64,000 bases of DNA. Source: Prosopocoilus inquinatus (Eukaryota > Arthropoda > Insecta > Coleoptera > Lucanidae). Below, piece after piece: positions 11,646 to 21,345 of this stretch. Below the pieces are notes generated by a model that saw only the letters and a list, made by a program, of their open reading frames with translations, had not been told where the DNA came from and made no database searches. The number at the start of each line of letters is the position of its first letter. Position 1 is the first letter of the stretch. The DNA is taken from contig CM069879.1 in NCBI GenBank assembly GCA_036172665.1, positions 22,421,924 through 22,485,923 on the forward strand, given 5' to 3'. The translations under genes and the position numbers were made by a program.

Positions 11646-12004
11646 TAATTACCATTATTACTTCTGTATAAAGTTAAAATATTAAAATTGGTATGATTTA
11701 TGTTGCATTTAGTTGCTATGCATTCAAAATGTAGCTTACTGGACAAACCCGTAACAGTGTCAATATTTTCAGCCTGTAAATGATTTCTCGCTAAGATGGC
11801 AACTCCACCATGAATATGTGATTTTCTACTGTAATGGTTTACAGTATAAAAGCCATTTAAAATGAATGATTCAATATTATCACTCACATACCAATGCTCA
11901 CTCAAGCATAAAATATCACAGTACGTTTCGTTTAAAAAAATTTCAAGTTCTTCAGTTTTGTTACTAAGACACTGAATGTTCTGATGTATCACAGATAGGT
12001 TCAT
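11646..12004 (-). pseudogene. LINE A endonuclease domain
   Basis: Apurinic-endonuclease-like N-terminal domain: VIHQNIQCLSNKTEELEIFL, then ILCLSEHWY and HGGVAILAR, matching the N-Q-N, E and G-G-V-A-I blocks of non-LTR elements. The 3' half of the domain is lost at the junction with the hammerhead repeat. Confidence 0.85.
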
Positions 12005-12195
12005 TGTTAAAATACAGTCCTCCTGGGATTCCGGCTGATGAAAAAATAGTGGTTGTCATCTGTTGACATACGTTGGTTGTCATACGATGGATCCAGTGGA
12101 TTTGAAACTTGGTTGGTGGTCGAGTGAGGGACAAGATTTACTAATAAATAAGCTATGTACTGACTGCCAAAGACGAAAGACATGTGAGTGACATT

Positions 12196-12519
12196 GGCCC
12201 GTATTCTCACCTCGTCTTTAATTTAGCAACGCCGGGCCGTATTCTCATTTCATAATTAGAGTCGTCTCTAACAAAAGCCGTGGTTAAAATAAACAACATC
12301 GATATAACTTTATGCGAATTTGTTGAGTAAAATAGTGGGAAACAATTTAATCACAGCGTTGCTAAATAAAAGACGAGGTGAGAATACCGGCCATTGTGAT
12401 TAAATTCTCTCTCACTCTCTTGCTCATGAAATGCGCATAAAGCTGTATCGTTTATGTTTATTTTAAACACGACTTTAGTTAGAGACGACTCTAATCGTGA
12501 GATGAGAATACTGCCCATT
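12196..12519. mobile_element. MITE with two interleaved inverted-repeat pairs
   Basis: Pair A: 12196-12232 with 12356-12392. Pair B: 12233-12295 with 12455-12515. Both ends carry GTATTCTCA-type termini (GCCCGTATTCTCA on the left, and the complement of TGAGAATACTGCCC on the right), flanked by ATTG on both sides as a possible 4-bp duplication. A decayed half copy lies at about 27040-27160. Confidence 0.65.
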
Positions 12520-13862
12520 GGCATTGCGCTTGCGCGGTTCGAACTTAGCCAGACAAATCAAAAAAAGTACTGCATTCAGGTTAGCGTTAAATATAGTGTT
12601 CTGCTGCTTTGCAATAGCAGGTGGAACAGCCCTTCCCAGGACACTTCTTAAAAACCAGTACGTTTACTGAGTTTTGTCAAAAAAACGGTACTGTCCTGGA
12701 TAAAACAGTATGGTTGGTCACCTTAGTCAAAGATTTGCATGCATAATAGATCAAAAACCCGATAAATGTCGAACGTCCAACGAAGGACGTTCGGCAATTC
12801 TCGTTACTCTTCTGACTGTGATGGCTAGACTCTAGTATCTTAGGGCAGACTTAAAATTTTCCAGGGCAGGCTCAGCCTCTCCGCTGGTATGCACTGAGTG
12901 CGAACTGAGATTTTTAACGTTCAACTTTAGTGCTAGTTAGCACTCAATTCAGCCAAAAAAAACTGCACTCCCAACGGAATACGATCGATTACTACAATTT
13001 TTTTATATGGATTTATTTATTATAAAATTACTTTTAAACTACAAAGTAAACTACGTAATAAGTAGGTATTATTAATGTCACCTGTTCATTGATATAATTT
13101 TTTATGACGTTCACATGACTGCCGATGTGGTTTCTTCCAATAAGAACCTGCTAGCGGCATAAAGATTTTAAATTTTCCGCCATATTTAGTGCACTAAACG
13201 CCACCAAAGTCAATAACGAGGGTCATTTTTCCGCATTCAGTTCGATCTTTATGAGTGCTCGTACGCCAGCGGAATACAAAACACTAAAAAAGTGCAATTG
13301 TCAAATGTCAGTGCAATGTAACATTTGCACTCAGTGCGCACTGAGTGCAAGAAAGTGCGACCAGTGGAAAACGTCATAATTTCTCCCAATTTCGAAAGCA
13401 CTCCAGAGTTGATTGATAGGTCTGTTCGTTTGTACTGCACGAAGTTACACCTAGTGTAAATTGGCGTAGTTTTGCACAGTGTCACGTGATGTGTAGTGTA
13501 GTTTCGTGCAGAAAAATTTTCGCAACGCAACTTTTAAAATATTAAGAATAACTTGAACTGCTTAACAGAAAATTCTCATTTTTATCCTCTAAAAAAAGAA
13601 TTGCTTGTTCAACTATCACCATTTCCACAAACAAACTAACTTTAATTCAACTTCCGTCATATTTACAGTATAGTGCAATTGAAAACGGAAAAGCTTTGAG
13701 GTTAGGATAAACTGCACATTTTTGTTCGTACCACGAACTCCGAGCAACAAAGTGCAGTTCGAAGTAGTTCGGAGCGTGTCGCACCGGACAAACGAACACA
13801 ATCACTGTACATCTGCACTGTAACAAACGAACGCGGTTTCTTGCACTAGCGCGCTTGTAAAC
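12520..13862. other. Gene-free stretch with palindromes
   Basis: No supportable exon. It contains an inverted relative of 4250-4305 (about 12780-12840), several CACTGAGTGC motifs (12893, 13330 region) and a perfect 26-bp palindrome at 13325-13350. It is likely decayed mobile DNA of unknown type. Confidence 0.45.
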
Positions 13863-14159
13863 TAGGGTTGTGAGTCGCTAAAATTACCACGTTACCTTAC
13901 GGTAAATTTCCAATATTACCGGTAACGGAACATTCATTTGTTACCTCTATCGTCAAGATAACGTAATTTCGAAAAACACTTGCAAAATTCAAGTAAACCG
14001 ATAAAAGAAATGGTCAAGAAATATTTTTGATTGTTTAGGAAAAACTTAAATCCTAAGAAAATGAAGTAAATATTTCATAACCTAAAATGACTTTCGTTTA
14101 CATGTGAATTTATTTAATTGAAGTACTTAATATTAAATATTGTAAACCTTACTTTTAAC

Positions 14160-14361
14160 AAAAATTTTGTGCAAATCCTTTTTGATTGCAGTGAGAACCT
14201 CGAGCAGCCTCTGGACAGCTGTTTCAGCCCTGCTTGGGGCTTCTTCAGCAGAAACGTAGCTCGACATTCCCACTGCAGACCAAAAACGACTTGCCCAATT
14301 TATTCGCAAATGCGATGTAAGGTCAAAAAGCGATAGTAAGATGTCGCTATTTTATATGTTC
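14160..14361 (-). mobile_element. Hammerhead-ribozyme repeat with long target duplication
   Basis: The minus-strand B segment is joined head-to-head to an inverted piece of segment A. It is flanked by the direct repeat CTTACTTTTAACAAAA (14148-14163 and 14361-14376, of which 12-16 bases are true duplication). The paralogous hAT copy has the uninterrupted site at about 41637-41660, which proves the insertion. Confidence 0.85.
14188..14276 (-). ncRNA. Hammerhead ribozyme, copy 2
   Basis: Minus strand: CUGAAGA at 14248-14242, then stem II AGCCC/GGGCU, GAAA, stem III ACAGCUGU, and the predicted scissile C at 14214. The stem I arms at 14188-14197 and 14267-14276 are complementary. All core bases are kept. 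Confidence 0.82.
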
Positions 14362-14941
14362 TTACTTTTAACAAAAGCCAACAACGTAAGGCATATTCGG
14401 TATCAAATTAATCAGAAAATTGAGTAAAAATCACATTTTTAGTTAAAAGTATAATTGGTAACTCCGGCGCGAGATGTCGCCACTTGAGCTGTAATTGGTA
14501 ATATTTCGGTAACATTACCGGTAAGATAACATTAAAAGTAAATTACCGGTAATTTAACAAAACTAGTGTAAACTAGTGTAGACAAATGAACAGGCCTGAT
14601 GAAAAAAATCGCATTGCCAAACGCAACTTGTATAAACCCAGCATTTAACATTTTACATCTGGGGCCTGTTCAGGAACAAAAATGGGAACGCTTTGGGTAA
14701 AATTCTTTCTCTCTCATGTAAATGATTTTATGCATTTTGCTTTCCATTTTAAAAGCCCAAAATGTTTCGCTACACAATTTCTGAACGCAACCCTGTTTAC
14801 TTGTCAACATTGTCAATTTTGACGTTTAAGATTTTAGGTATTTATTTTTTTAAATATCTCTTTTGTACCGCTGTTAAAACACATCTTTCTTAATTTTCAG
14901 ATTTTTATTTCACTCAGCAAAAGTGCAAGAAAAAATTAAAA

Positions 14942-16126
14942 ATGAAAAAATACCACCAATTACTACTCTTAATAATATCACTAGTAAGTCTAACACTACT
15001 CCTGATATACAGGCACCAATACAATCGTTTGCACTACGTCCTGGAGGTCTTTAATTTCTTTGGCCAGCCGTGCAACATCTCTGATCTACAGGACTCCCCG
15101 AACATACTAAACCACCATGACTGGGGTCCCACACCCCTTTGGCAACAAAGCGAAAACATCTACATATACTCGGCATTTTGGAGCCCGAAATCAGAGGTGA
15201 AAGCGATTGTATATGCGGGAAACACTGAACAAGCTAAAGCCTGCTATCTTTGGTTTGAAAACAAAGAGACCCCCGTGATAGGCAAGTTTAAATACTCAAA
15301 AATCGAACACGACCAAGAGAACTCTCTGACGATATACTTTTATTACTGCAGCCTTCCAAATAGCGACCACATTCCCTACGGCGTGGCCTTCAGTGTTAAA
15401 TCAAAAAGATCTGGGGAGTTGAGAAAAATTTTACTGACGAACGTATCACACCGTAAAGTGGCTTATAATACGACGGTGTGCGTACCGCCGAGGACTTTCA
15501 ACAAGCGAGAATTCATTGAATTTCTTAGTTTTCATCAACTAATTGGAGTTGAATCTTTTGTGTTTTATTCCGAGGACATCCCCCATAGATTAATGAAAAT
15601 TATTTCGAATTTATCGGGGAGGCTAGGCATAGGCGTTGTGTTTTTTCCCTTTAATTTCCCGAAGGCGAAGAGTAATTTAATTAGAAAGATTGTCGAGCTT
15701 GACTGCACGTTAAGAACTACTCACGAGTCTGCTAACGTAATCGTTTTAGAGCCTAATGAATACCTGGTGCCTTTCAAGTACACCTTCGGAGAGGTACTCT
15801 CACATATTGATGAAACTGTCGCTAAATTGAACGTGCCCGTGCAGACTTTTTGTATAAAACATGTAAGCCAGCACACTCCGGTGGCCATTCAAAATACTGA
15901 CGTGTATTTCAAGACAGATCGCCTGAGTTATGATTTGTTGAGGAATTCGCAGGAGAAGAGTGTCATAAATACGCAGCAGCTGAATAAGCAGGTTTTGTCA
16001 GTGCATCGGTATGTTCACTGCACGGATGAGCCTGAACTGTTGTACAGTGATAAAGTGATGTTGAAGTATTCCGTCGATTTTGTGAGATCTACTCTGGTGC
16101 AGTTGCTTATTCATAATCAAATTTGA
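14942..16126 (+). CDS. Glycosyltransferase family 92-like type II membrane protein (394 aa)
   Basis: Probably a Golgi glycosyltransferase of family GT92 (the DUF23 group, which includes the nematode beta-1,4-galactosyltransferase GALT-1). A single exon starts at an ATG preceded by AAAA, with a likely acceptor in the leader (TTTTCAG, about 14900). Residues 7-24 form an uncleaved signal anchor after a short Lys-containing tail, so the rest is lumenal. The family block CVPPRTFNKREFIEFLSF (180-197), then LIGVESFVFYSEDIP (200-214), matches the usual P-x-F-x-E-F ... LGxxxFxFY pattern. The metal-binding DxDE-FxxP motif reads LEPNEYLVP (269-277): the aspartates are replaced while E and the P are kept. 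Activity is therefore uncertain. Length is near the family norm. Confidence 0.75.
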   Translation: MKKYHQLLLLIISLVSLTLLLIYRHQYNRLHYVLEVFNFFGQPCNISDLQDSPNILNHHDWGPTPLWQQSENIYIYSAFWSPKSEVKAIVYAGNTEQAKACYLWFENKETPVIGKFKYSKIEHDQENSLTIYFYYCSLPNSDHIPYGVAFSVKSKRSGELRKILLTNVSHRKVAYNTTVCVPPRTFNKREFIEFLSFHQLIGVESFVFYSEDIPHRLMKIISNLSGRLGIGVVFFPFNFPKAKSNLIRKIVELDCTLRTTHESANVIVLEPNEYLVPFKYTFGEVLSHIDETVAKLNVPVQTFCIKHVSQHTPVAIQNTDVYFKTDRLSYDLLRNSQEKSVINTQQLNKQVLSVHRYVHCTDEPELLYSDKVMLKYSVDFVRSTLVQLLIHNQI

Positions 16127-17209
16127 TATATGCGTCATATTGTGATAACTTTTGTTATATATCAACTTGTTATACTCTCATTTATCTACAGAGCACAATA
16201 ATTGGAATATATTTAAAAAGTTTTTATATCAAGATATGTACATATTTTCTTTAAATGTATTGACAAGAACATCTTTTAATTATTAAGACAAAGGTTAAAA
16301 AGTCAAAAAAGTTGTAAATATGTAAAGAACAACATAGACCGATTATTTGATTTTTGTAAAATTGGAAGCAATTTAAAAAAAAATGAAAGTTTTTGATAAT
16401 CGAGAAAACCAGTACAAATTAAAAAAAATCTGACTAAAGTAAGAAAAACAAATGACGATTATACACATAGAAAAAAACTCAAAACGAATTGTAGGTTTAA
16501 AATAAAAAAATGAGAATTCAAGACTAAAAATACAATAATCAACAAACAGAAACAAATTTCTATCATAATACTTATTAACGAAATAAAAATTTCTGGAGAA
16601 AGCAAGAAAAAAAAACGAATGACTAATATTCGCGGAGGAAAAAGAAAATTTTTTATTAATTAATTTCAGAACGAAAAATGAAGGAAAAATATTCAGTTTT
16701 AAATTGACAAAAAGTTTCGTTTATTTGACAACTAAATGATTCCTCTGCAGAATAATGGCATCCTCATGGGGTCACCCTACAGTAAAAACTCCATCAATCT
16801 ATGTATTTTCGTTTCTGAGTTATCGCAACTTTTCTGGAAAAAAATGGTGGAAGCGCGGTCTTGTATTAAATAAAATAATTAATATCTCCGAAACGGTTGG
16901 AGTTAGGAGGATGCGGTTTTCACTGTCATTTAACCCTCGGAGCGCTACGTAATACAGATGCAATATCTTCCATAATTTTTGAAAAGCAGGGAAAATATTA
17001 AGTTTTCAGTTGACCAAAAGTTTCGTTTATTTGAAAACAAAATGATTCCGCCACAGAATAATGGTATCCTTATTGATACATAAAAGAGGGTTACTTGAGG
17101 TGAGTGTAGAGAATTATTCTGCGATGGGAACGATTAAAGTCAAGACGCAGAGCTCTTCTCCATTAATAACAACTTAGGTCTACAACGTTTTAAATAATTT
17201 TCAGGTTAA
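16127..17209. other. AT-rich intergenic stretch with a 300-bp tandem duplication
   Basis: No exon recognised. A segment around 16687-16765 (AAAGTTTCGTTTATTTGA ... ATTCC..CAGAATAATGG) recurs at about 16990-17070, so about 300 bp is duplicated in tandem with clear divergence. Confidence 0.5.
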
Positions 17210-19706
17210 TTATACAGTGCTTTCTTTCACTGTAGCCTATGTTTCACTCTGTTACTTGGGGAAAATTTTGCCTCATGTTAACTTTTGTTCTGCCAAAGAC
17301 TTTGAGCAAATTATTTCAGTTTTTAATAATCGATTATACAATTTATTACAAAATACACACTACCAGAATAATAATAAAATATATAATCGGGTCCAACTCC
17401 TAAAGGAAGTCGTAAGGGAATATGGAACAACTAAAGCCTGGATGATGGAGGGTAATATTTTCGCCAAGGTCTTACTTAAAACTTGCGCATATTAATATTC
17501 GGTCATTGCTACCAAAAATTAATCACATTAGACCATTCTTATCGCAGTCGTCGTATGATCTTTTTGCGTTTAGTGAAACCTAGCTGAATAAAGATGTAGA
17601 TAAATTCTGCTCCAAATTCCTGGCTTATTTCTAATTCGTAATGATAGAGCTGAACTTGGGGGTGGAGTCTGTACCTACGTTAGAGATATTTATAAATGTT
17701 ATAACAGAGACTGGAAATAGTATCGAACAAATCTGGCTCAGTCTCAAAGTTAATTCTTTAACAATTGCGGTCGGAGTGGTGTACAGGGCACCCTCCTTTT
17801 ATTATAAAACTTTTGTCGATGAACTTGAGCCGAGCTGTTCCTTATTTCTTTCCCTCTGTGACAAATTAATTTGTCTTGGTGACTTGAACATCGATTTTCT
17901 GAACCCATCCAGCATTGAAACCGTTTACTTAAGTAATATGTTTCAGTCACTTCACCTACACCAGCTAATAGTTGAACCCATGCGGTCTACTGAGCATTTT
18001 TCTTCCTTAATTGATATAATTTTCATATCTGACCTGAACTATGCAGCTGGCAGTGGAGTAGGTGGCCTGGATCTATCAGATCTCTCCTATTTTGAAAACA
18101 TTTCGTACATTTAGAAACTTTAATGACAACCTCTTTTTGAGGGAATTAATGTTGATATCCTTTGAAAATATTTTTTACATCCATGATATTAATGACAAAG
18201 TCAACTTTCTTAATTATAGGTTACTGCATCTGTTCAATAAACATGCTCCACTGGTTACTGTTCGCCTATCTAAAAAAAGATCTCCTTGGGTAACTGACAC
18301 TATCAAATTGATGTTGTCTCTTCGAGACAAAGCTAAATCTGACTTTGTAAAATATCGATCCCCTGCAAAGTGGGAGTATTACAAAGCCTTGATAAACCTT
18401 ACCAACCAAGCTATAGTCAGGGAAAAGAAAGCATATTTTAAATTTATTTCCGAAAATCAGGATCGTAAAACATTATGGAATGAACTAAAGTCATTGAGCA
18501 TCACTGCTGATTCTGAAACCAGTATACCCAATTGGCTTCAGAATCCTGATGGAATTAATAACTCCTTTCTAGGCGACATACCTGTGCAGGATACTGACAA
18601 TGCTGCATTAATCGATTTTTACAATAAAAACTGTTTAATTGATGGCACGTCCTCATTTAATTTCAATACTGTCGACTCATTAGTAGTCTCAAAATACATA
18701 TATTCGTCTTCTTAAGACTAACAGTGTCGGTTCTGACGGAATCAGTTTAAGGATGATTTTGATGTGTCTTCCGCACCTGATTCCTTATTTAACACACATC
18801 TTTAATTCATGTTTACTGGAAAATTATTTTCCGGCCTGCTGGAAAAAGCGACTATAATTCCAATACCCAAAACTACCATGGTTGCAGAATTTAAAGACTT
18901 GAGACCTTTCAGTATCCTGCCGGTCTTGTCCAAAATACTTGAAAAAATTATGGATAGCCAGTTACGTATCTTACATTCAATAATATTTTCCCTATATGCC
19001 AGTCAGGTTTTCGCTCCGGTCACAGCTGCACTACTGCCCTTCTTAATGTAATTGACGACATTTTAGCGGCTAGAGATGAAGGCAAAACTACTATTTTAGT
19101 GTTGCTAGACTATAGCAAAGCCTTCGACACGATCAATTATTTCACTTTATTATCTATCTTGCGATATATCGGCCTTAGTGAAAATGCTATTCTACTTATG
19201 CAGTCACATTTGTCTCACAGAACCCAGCGGGTTTTGCTTACATCGGGAGTCTCTAACCAAAGAACAGTAAGGAGAGGAGTACCGCAGGGCTCCATTCTTG
19301 GTCCCTTGCTGTATATAAGGTATATTCGTTTTAGATGACTTAGGTTGCCGCAAGTCACCTGCGTCAACAAAATGTGTATTCGTTTCAGATTTTCGGCATG
19401 CTGTATTTGACATTGACATATTCGTTTTAATTGCCACTGCGGCAAAGCTGGTGTTGACGCAATGTGCACCTACTCCAGAGTAGGGTTTAGTTGCGTCAAC
19501 ACCAAAGTATTGTTTACTTAACCTTAATTTAATTGAACATATAAAATAGCGACATCTTACTATCGCTTTTTGACCTAACATTGCAGTAGGATAGACAAAT
19601 TGAAGCGGGATTTGCTCCTAATGAGTCCCCTATGCAAGGCGGCCATGCTTGCTGTCAAAGCATAATGAAAGATTTTAGAAAAATTTTGTGCAAATCGTTT
19701 TTGATT

Positions 19707-19795
19707 GCAGTGAGAACCTCGAGCAGCCTCTGGACAGCTGTTTCAGCCCTGCTTGGGGCTTCTTCAGCAGAAACGTAGCCCGACATTCCCACTGC
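19707..19795 (-). ncRNA. Hammerhead ribozyme, copy 3
   Basis: Minus strand: CUGAAGA at 19767-19761, GAAA at 19744-19741, scissile C predicted at 19733. The long stem I closes between 19707-19716 and 19786-19795. All core bases are intact. Confidence 0.85.
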
Positions 19796-20002
19796 AGACC
19801 AAAAACGACTTGCCCAATTTATTCGCAATTGCGATGTAAGAATGATGAACATATAAAATAGCGACATCTTACTATCGCTTTTTGACCTAACATTGCAGTA
19901 GGATAGACAAATTGAAGCGGGATTTGCTCCTAATGAGTCCCCTATATGTTCATCATTCTTACATCGCAATTGCGAATAAATTGGGCAAGTCGTTTTTGGT
20001 CT

Positions 20003-20091
20003 GCAGTGGGAATGTCGGGCTACGTTTCTGCTGAAGAAGCCCCAAGCAGGGCTGAAACAGCTGTCCAGAGGCTGCTCGAGGTTCTCACTGC
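20003..20091 (+). ncRNA. Hammerhead ribozyme, copy 4
   Basis: CUGAAGA 20031-20037, GAAA 20054-20057, GUC ending at 20065. The stem I outer arms are 20003-20012 and 20082-20091. Complete core. Confidence 0.85.
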
Positions 20092-20314
20092 AATCAAAAA
20101 CGATTTGCACAAAATTTTTCTAAAATCTTTCATTATGCTTTGACAGCAAGCATGGCCGCCTTGCATAGGGGACTCATTAGGAGCAAATCCCGCTTCAATT
20201 TGTCTATCCTACTGCAATGTTAGGTCAAAAAGCGATAGTAAGATGTCGCTATTTTATATGTTCATCATTCTTACATCGCAATTGCGAATAAATTGGGCAA
20301 GTCGTTTTTGGTCT

Positions 20315-20403
20315 GCAGTGGGAATGTCGGGCTACGTTTCTGCTGAAGAAGCCCCAAGCAGGGCTGAAACAGCTGTCCAGAGGCTGCTCGAGGTTCTCAC
20401 TGC
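20315..20403 (+). ncRNA. Hammerhead ribozyme, copy 5
   Basis: Exactly 312 bases downstream of copy 4, with the same core (CUGAAGA 20343-20349, scissile C 20377). Tandem ribozymes could release a 312-nt monomer from a longer transcript. Confidence 0.85.
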
Positions 20404-20469
20404 AATCAAAAACGATTTGCACAAAAATTTTTCTTAATTTAATTATTTTTCAGCAAGGTCGGTGTTCAT

Positions 20470-20690
20470 CACACAGAAAGATCTTTGTTTGAATACAGTC
20501 GATGCATTTATTTATTTGAATGATGCACACTTTACGTTAATTCAAGCAGTTTCTTGTTGATTCAAACAATTTTTTTACTTCAGTAGAATACATAATGACT
20601 TTTCTTTTAAATAAATGAATGCATTGACGTACCCAAATGAAAATTATGTTGATTTAACATTTTTCTTTTCTCTGGGTACAACTTGCCCAT
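20470..20690. repeat. Small palindromic MITE, copy 1
   Basis: Begins CACACAGAAAGATC and ends TTTCTTTTCTCTGGGT, with imperfectly complementary halves rich in GCATTTATTTATTTGAA. A second copy in opposite orientation lies at about 43835-44046. Confidence 0.6.
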
Positions 20691-21104
20691 CATAAACTAT
20701 TCGTTTTAGATCAATTTCTGATGCAACCATAACTTGACCTAGATGGGCATCAGCTACTTGACGATGACGCTATTGTGGCAAACCCAGCATTTCTAAAACG
20801 AATATACCTATTGTGTATACCTCCTCCTTTCATAAATATGCCAAAACTTGCAATATCCACATGTACGCTGATGACACCCAACTCTATCATTCCTATAATT
20901 TTGGCGAACATCAGCGTCCCTTACTTGCTGTTCAAGATCTCTCATCCATCTCTGAGATAACTCATAAGCACTCGCTAACTATTAACGCATCTAAATCTGC
21001 GATCTTAGTATTCCATCCGATTGCATAGCTGTCCAGACTCTTACTAATCTTACTATAAATGAAATTGAACATTCCTCTTCAAACGGAGGTTAAAAACTTA
21101 GGTT

Positions 21105-21345
21105 CAGGGTTGGAAAAAAAACTGTTTTTTTTTTAAAGAACAAAACTTCTGTTTTTTTTTGTTTTAAACAGTTTTTTTTGTTTAAAACATGTTTAAAACA
21201 ACTTTTAAATGTTTAAATTGCTTTTACAGCTTACATAAAAAGATATATATTATTATTATTATTTGATACTTGTGTAAAAAGAAGAATTTATTAAAATTCG
21301 ATCTCTAATTAAAAGAAAGATGAAAAGTGTGTAATGTTAGATTAT
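21105..21345 (+). mobile_element. hAT-like element fragment (half copy)
   Basis: Starts CAGGGTTGGAAAAAAAACTG in LINE B sequence and matches, inverted, the right 300 bp of the full element at 42491-43787 (GTTTAAAACATGTTTAAAAC repeats, then an ATT run). The other end is not found, so it is truncated. Confidence 0.7.

Larger units (their letters stand above)
5038..12004 (-). mobile_element. LINE A: non-LTR retrotransposon, dead, with nested insertions
   Basis: Minus-strand element with, in order, an endonuclease domain (11646-12004), a reverse transcriptase (10033-11160) and a C-terminal tail (5190-5618), ending in an (ATT)n simple repeat at about 5038-5065 as the 3' end. A hammerhead-ribozyme repeat (11193-11645) separates endonuclease and reverse transcriptase, and part of the usual linker is missing there. 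A complete P-type transposon (5619-10032) splits the C-terminal part. Deleting the P element and one TSD copy rejoins the reading frame exactly (LLSYGVI then AWGLGN). The 5' end is uncertain, somewhere near 12004-12195. The clade looks CR1/jockey-like but was not assigned. Confidence 0.85.
13863..14565 (+). mobile_element. hAT-like non-autonomous element, copy 1, with nested ribozyme repeat
   Basis: Ends TAGGGTTGT... and ...ACAAAACTA are imperfect inverted repeats. The flanks TTGTAAAC (13855-13862) and GTGTAAAC (14566-14573) match at 7 of 8 bases, as for a hAT 8-bp duplication. The interior is rich in TTACCGGTAA. A second copy in opposite orientation is at 40535-42231. A hammerhead repeat is inserted at about 14160-14361. 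Confidence 0.7.
19535..20437. mobile_element. Head-to-head hammerhead-ribozyme array (giant palindrome)
   Basis: 19535-19942 is about 1.3 units on the minus strand (period 312: 19535 to 19847). At about 19943 it flips, and 19943-20437 is about 1.6 units on the plus strand (period 312: 19951 to 20263). The two arms are nearly identical, so the locus is an inverted repeat of roughly 400 bp per arm. It holds three complete hammerhead cores. Confidence 0.88.
19319..20808. mobile_element. Composite element with perfect 17-bp terminal inverted repeats, inside LINE B
   Basis: GGTATATTCGTTTTAGA at 19319-19335 is the exact reverse complement of 20792-20808. The insertion splits the LINE B reverse transcriptase between GPLLY and the YADD box. 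Inside are a head-to-head hammerhead-ribozyme array (19535-20437) and a small palindromic MITE (20470-20690). No transposase. The target duplication is ambiguous because of flanking TATA sequence. Confidence 0.75.
17473..21104 (+). pseudogene. LINE B: CR1-like non-LTR retrotransposon, broken
   Basis: Plus-strand remnant. The endonuclease starts LAHINIRSLLPKI (about 17480) with DLFAFSET, followed by a stop and frameshifts, then VGVVYRAP and LGDLNIDFL. The reverse transcriptase begins about 18060, with ATIIPIPKT, DLRPFSILPVLSKILEKI, LLDYSKAFDTINY and RRGVPQGSILGPLLY. Behind an inserted TIR element (19319-20808) come YTSSFHKYAK and the catalytic YADD box (about 20860). The sequence ends where a hAT remnant starts (21105). 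Several frameshifts and stops make it non-functional. Confidence 0.88.

Noticed and set aside
19655..20110. 151-codon minus-strand frame and its plus-strand mirrors at 19946 and 20243
   Set aside because: Produced by the head-to-head ribozyme array. The frame runs through the palindrome centre.
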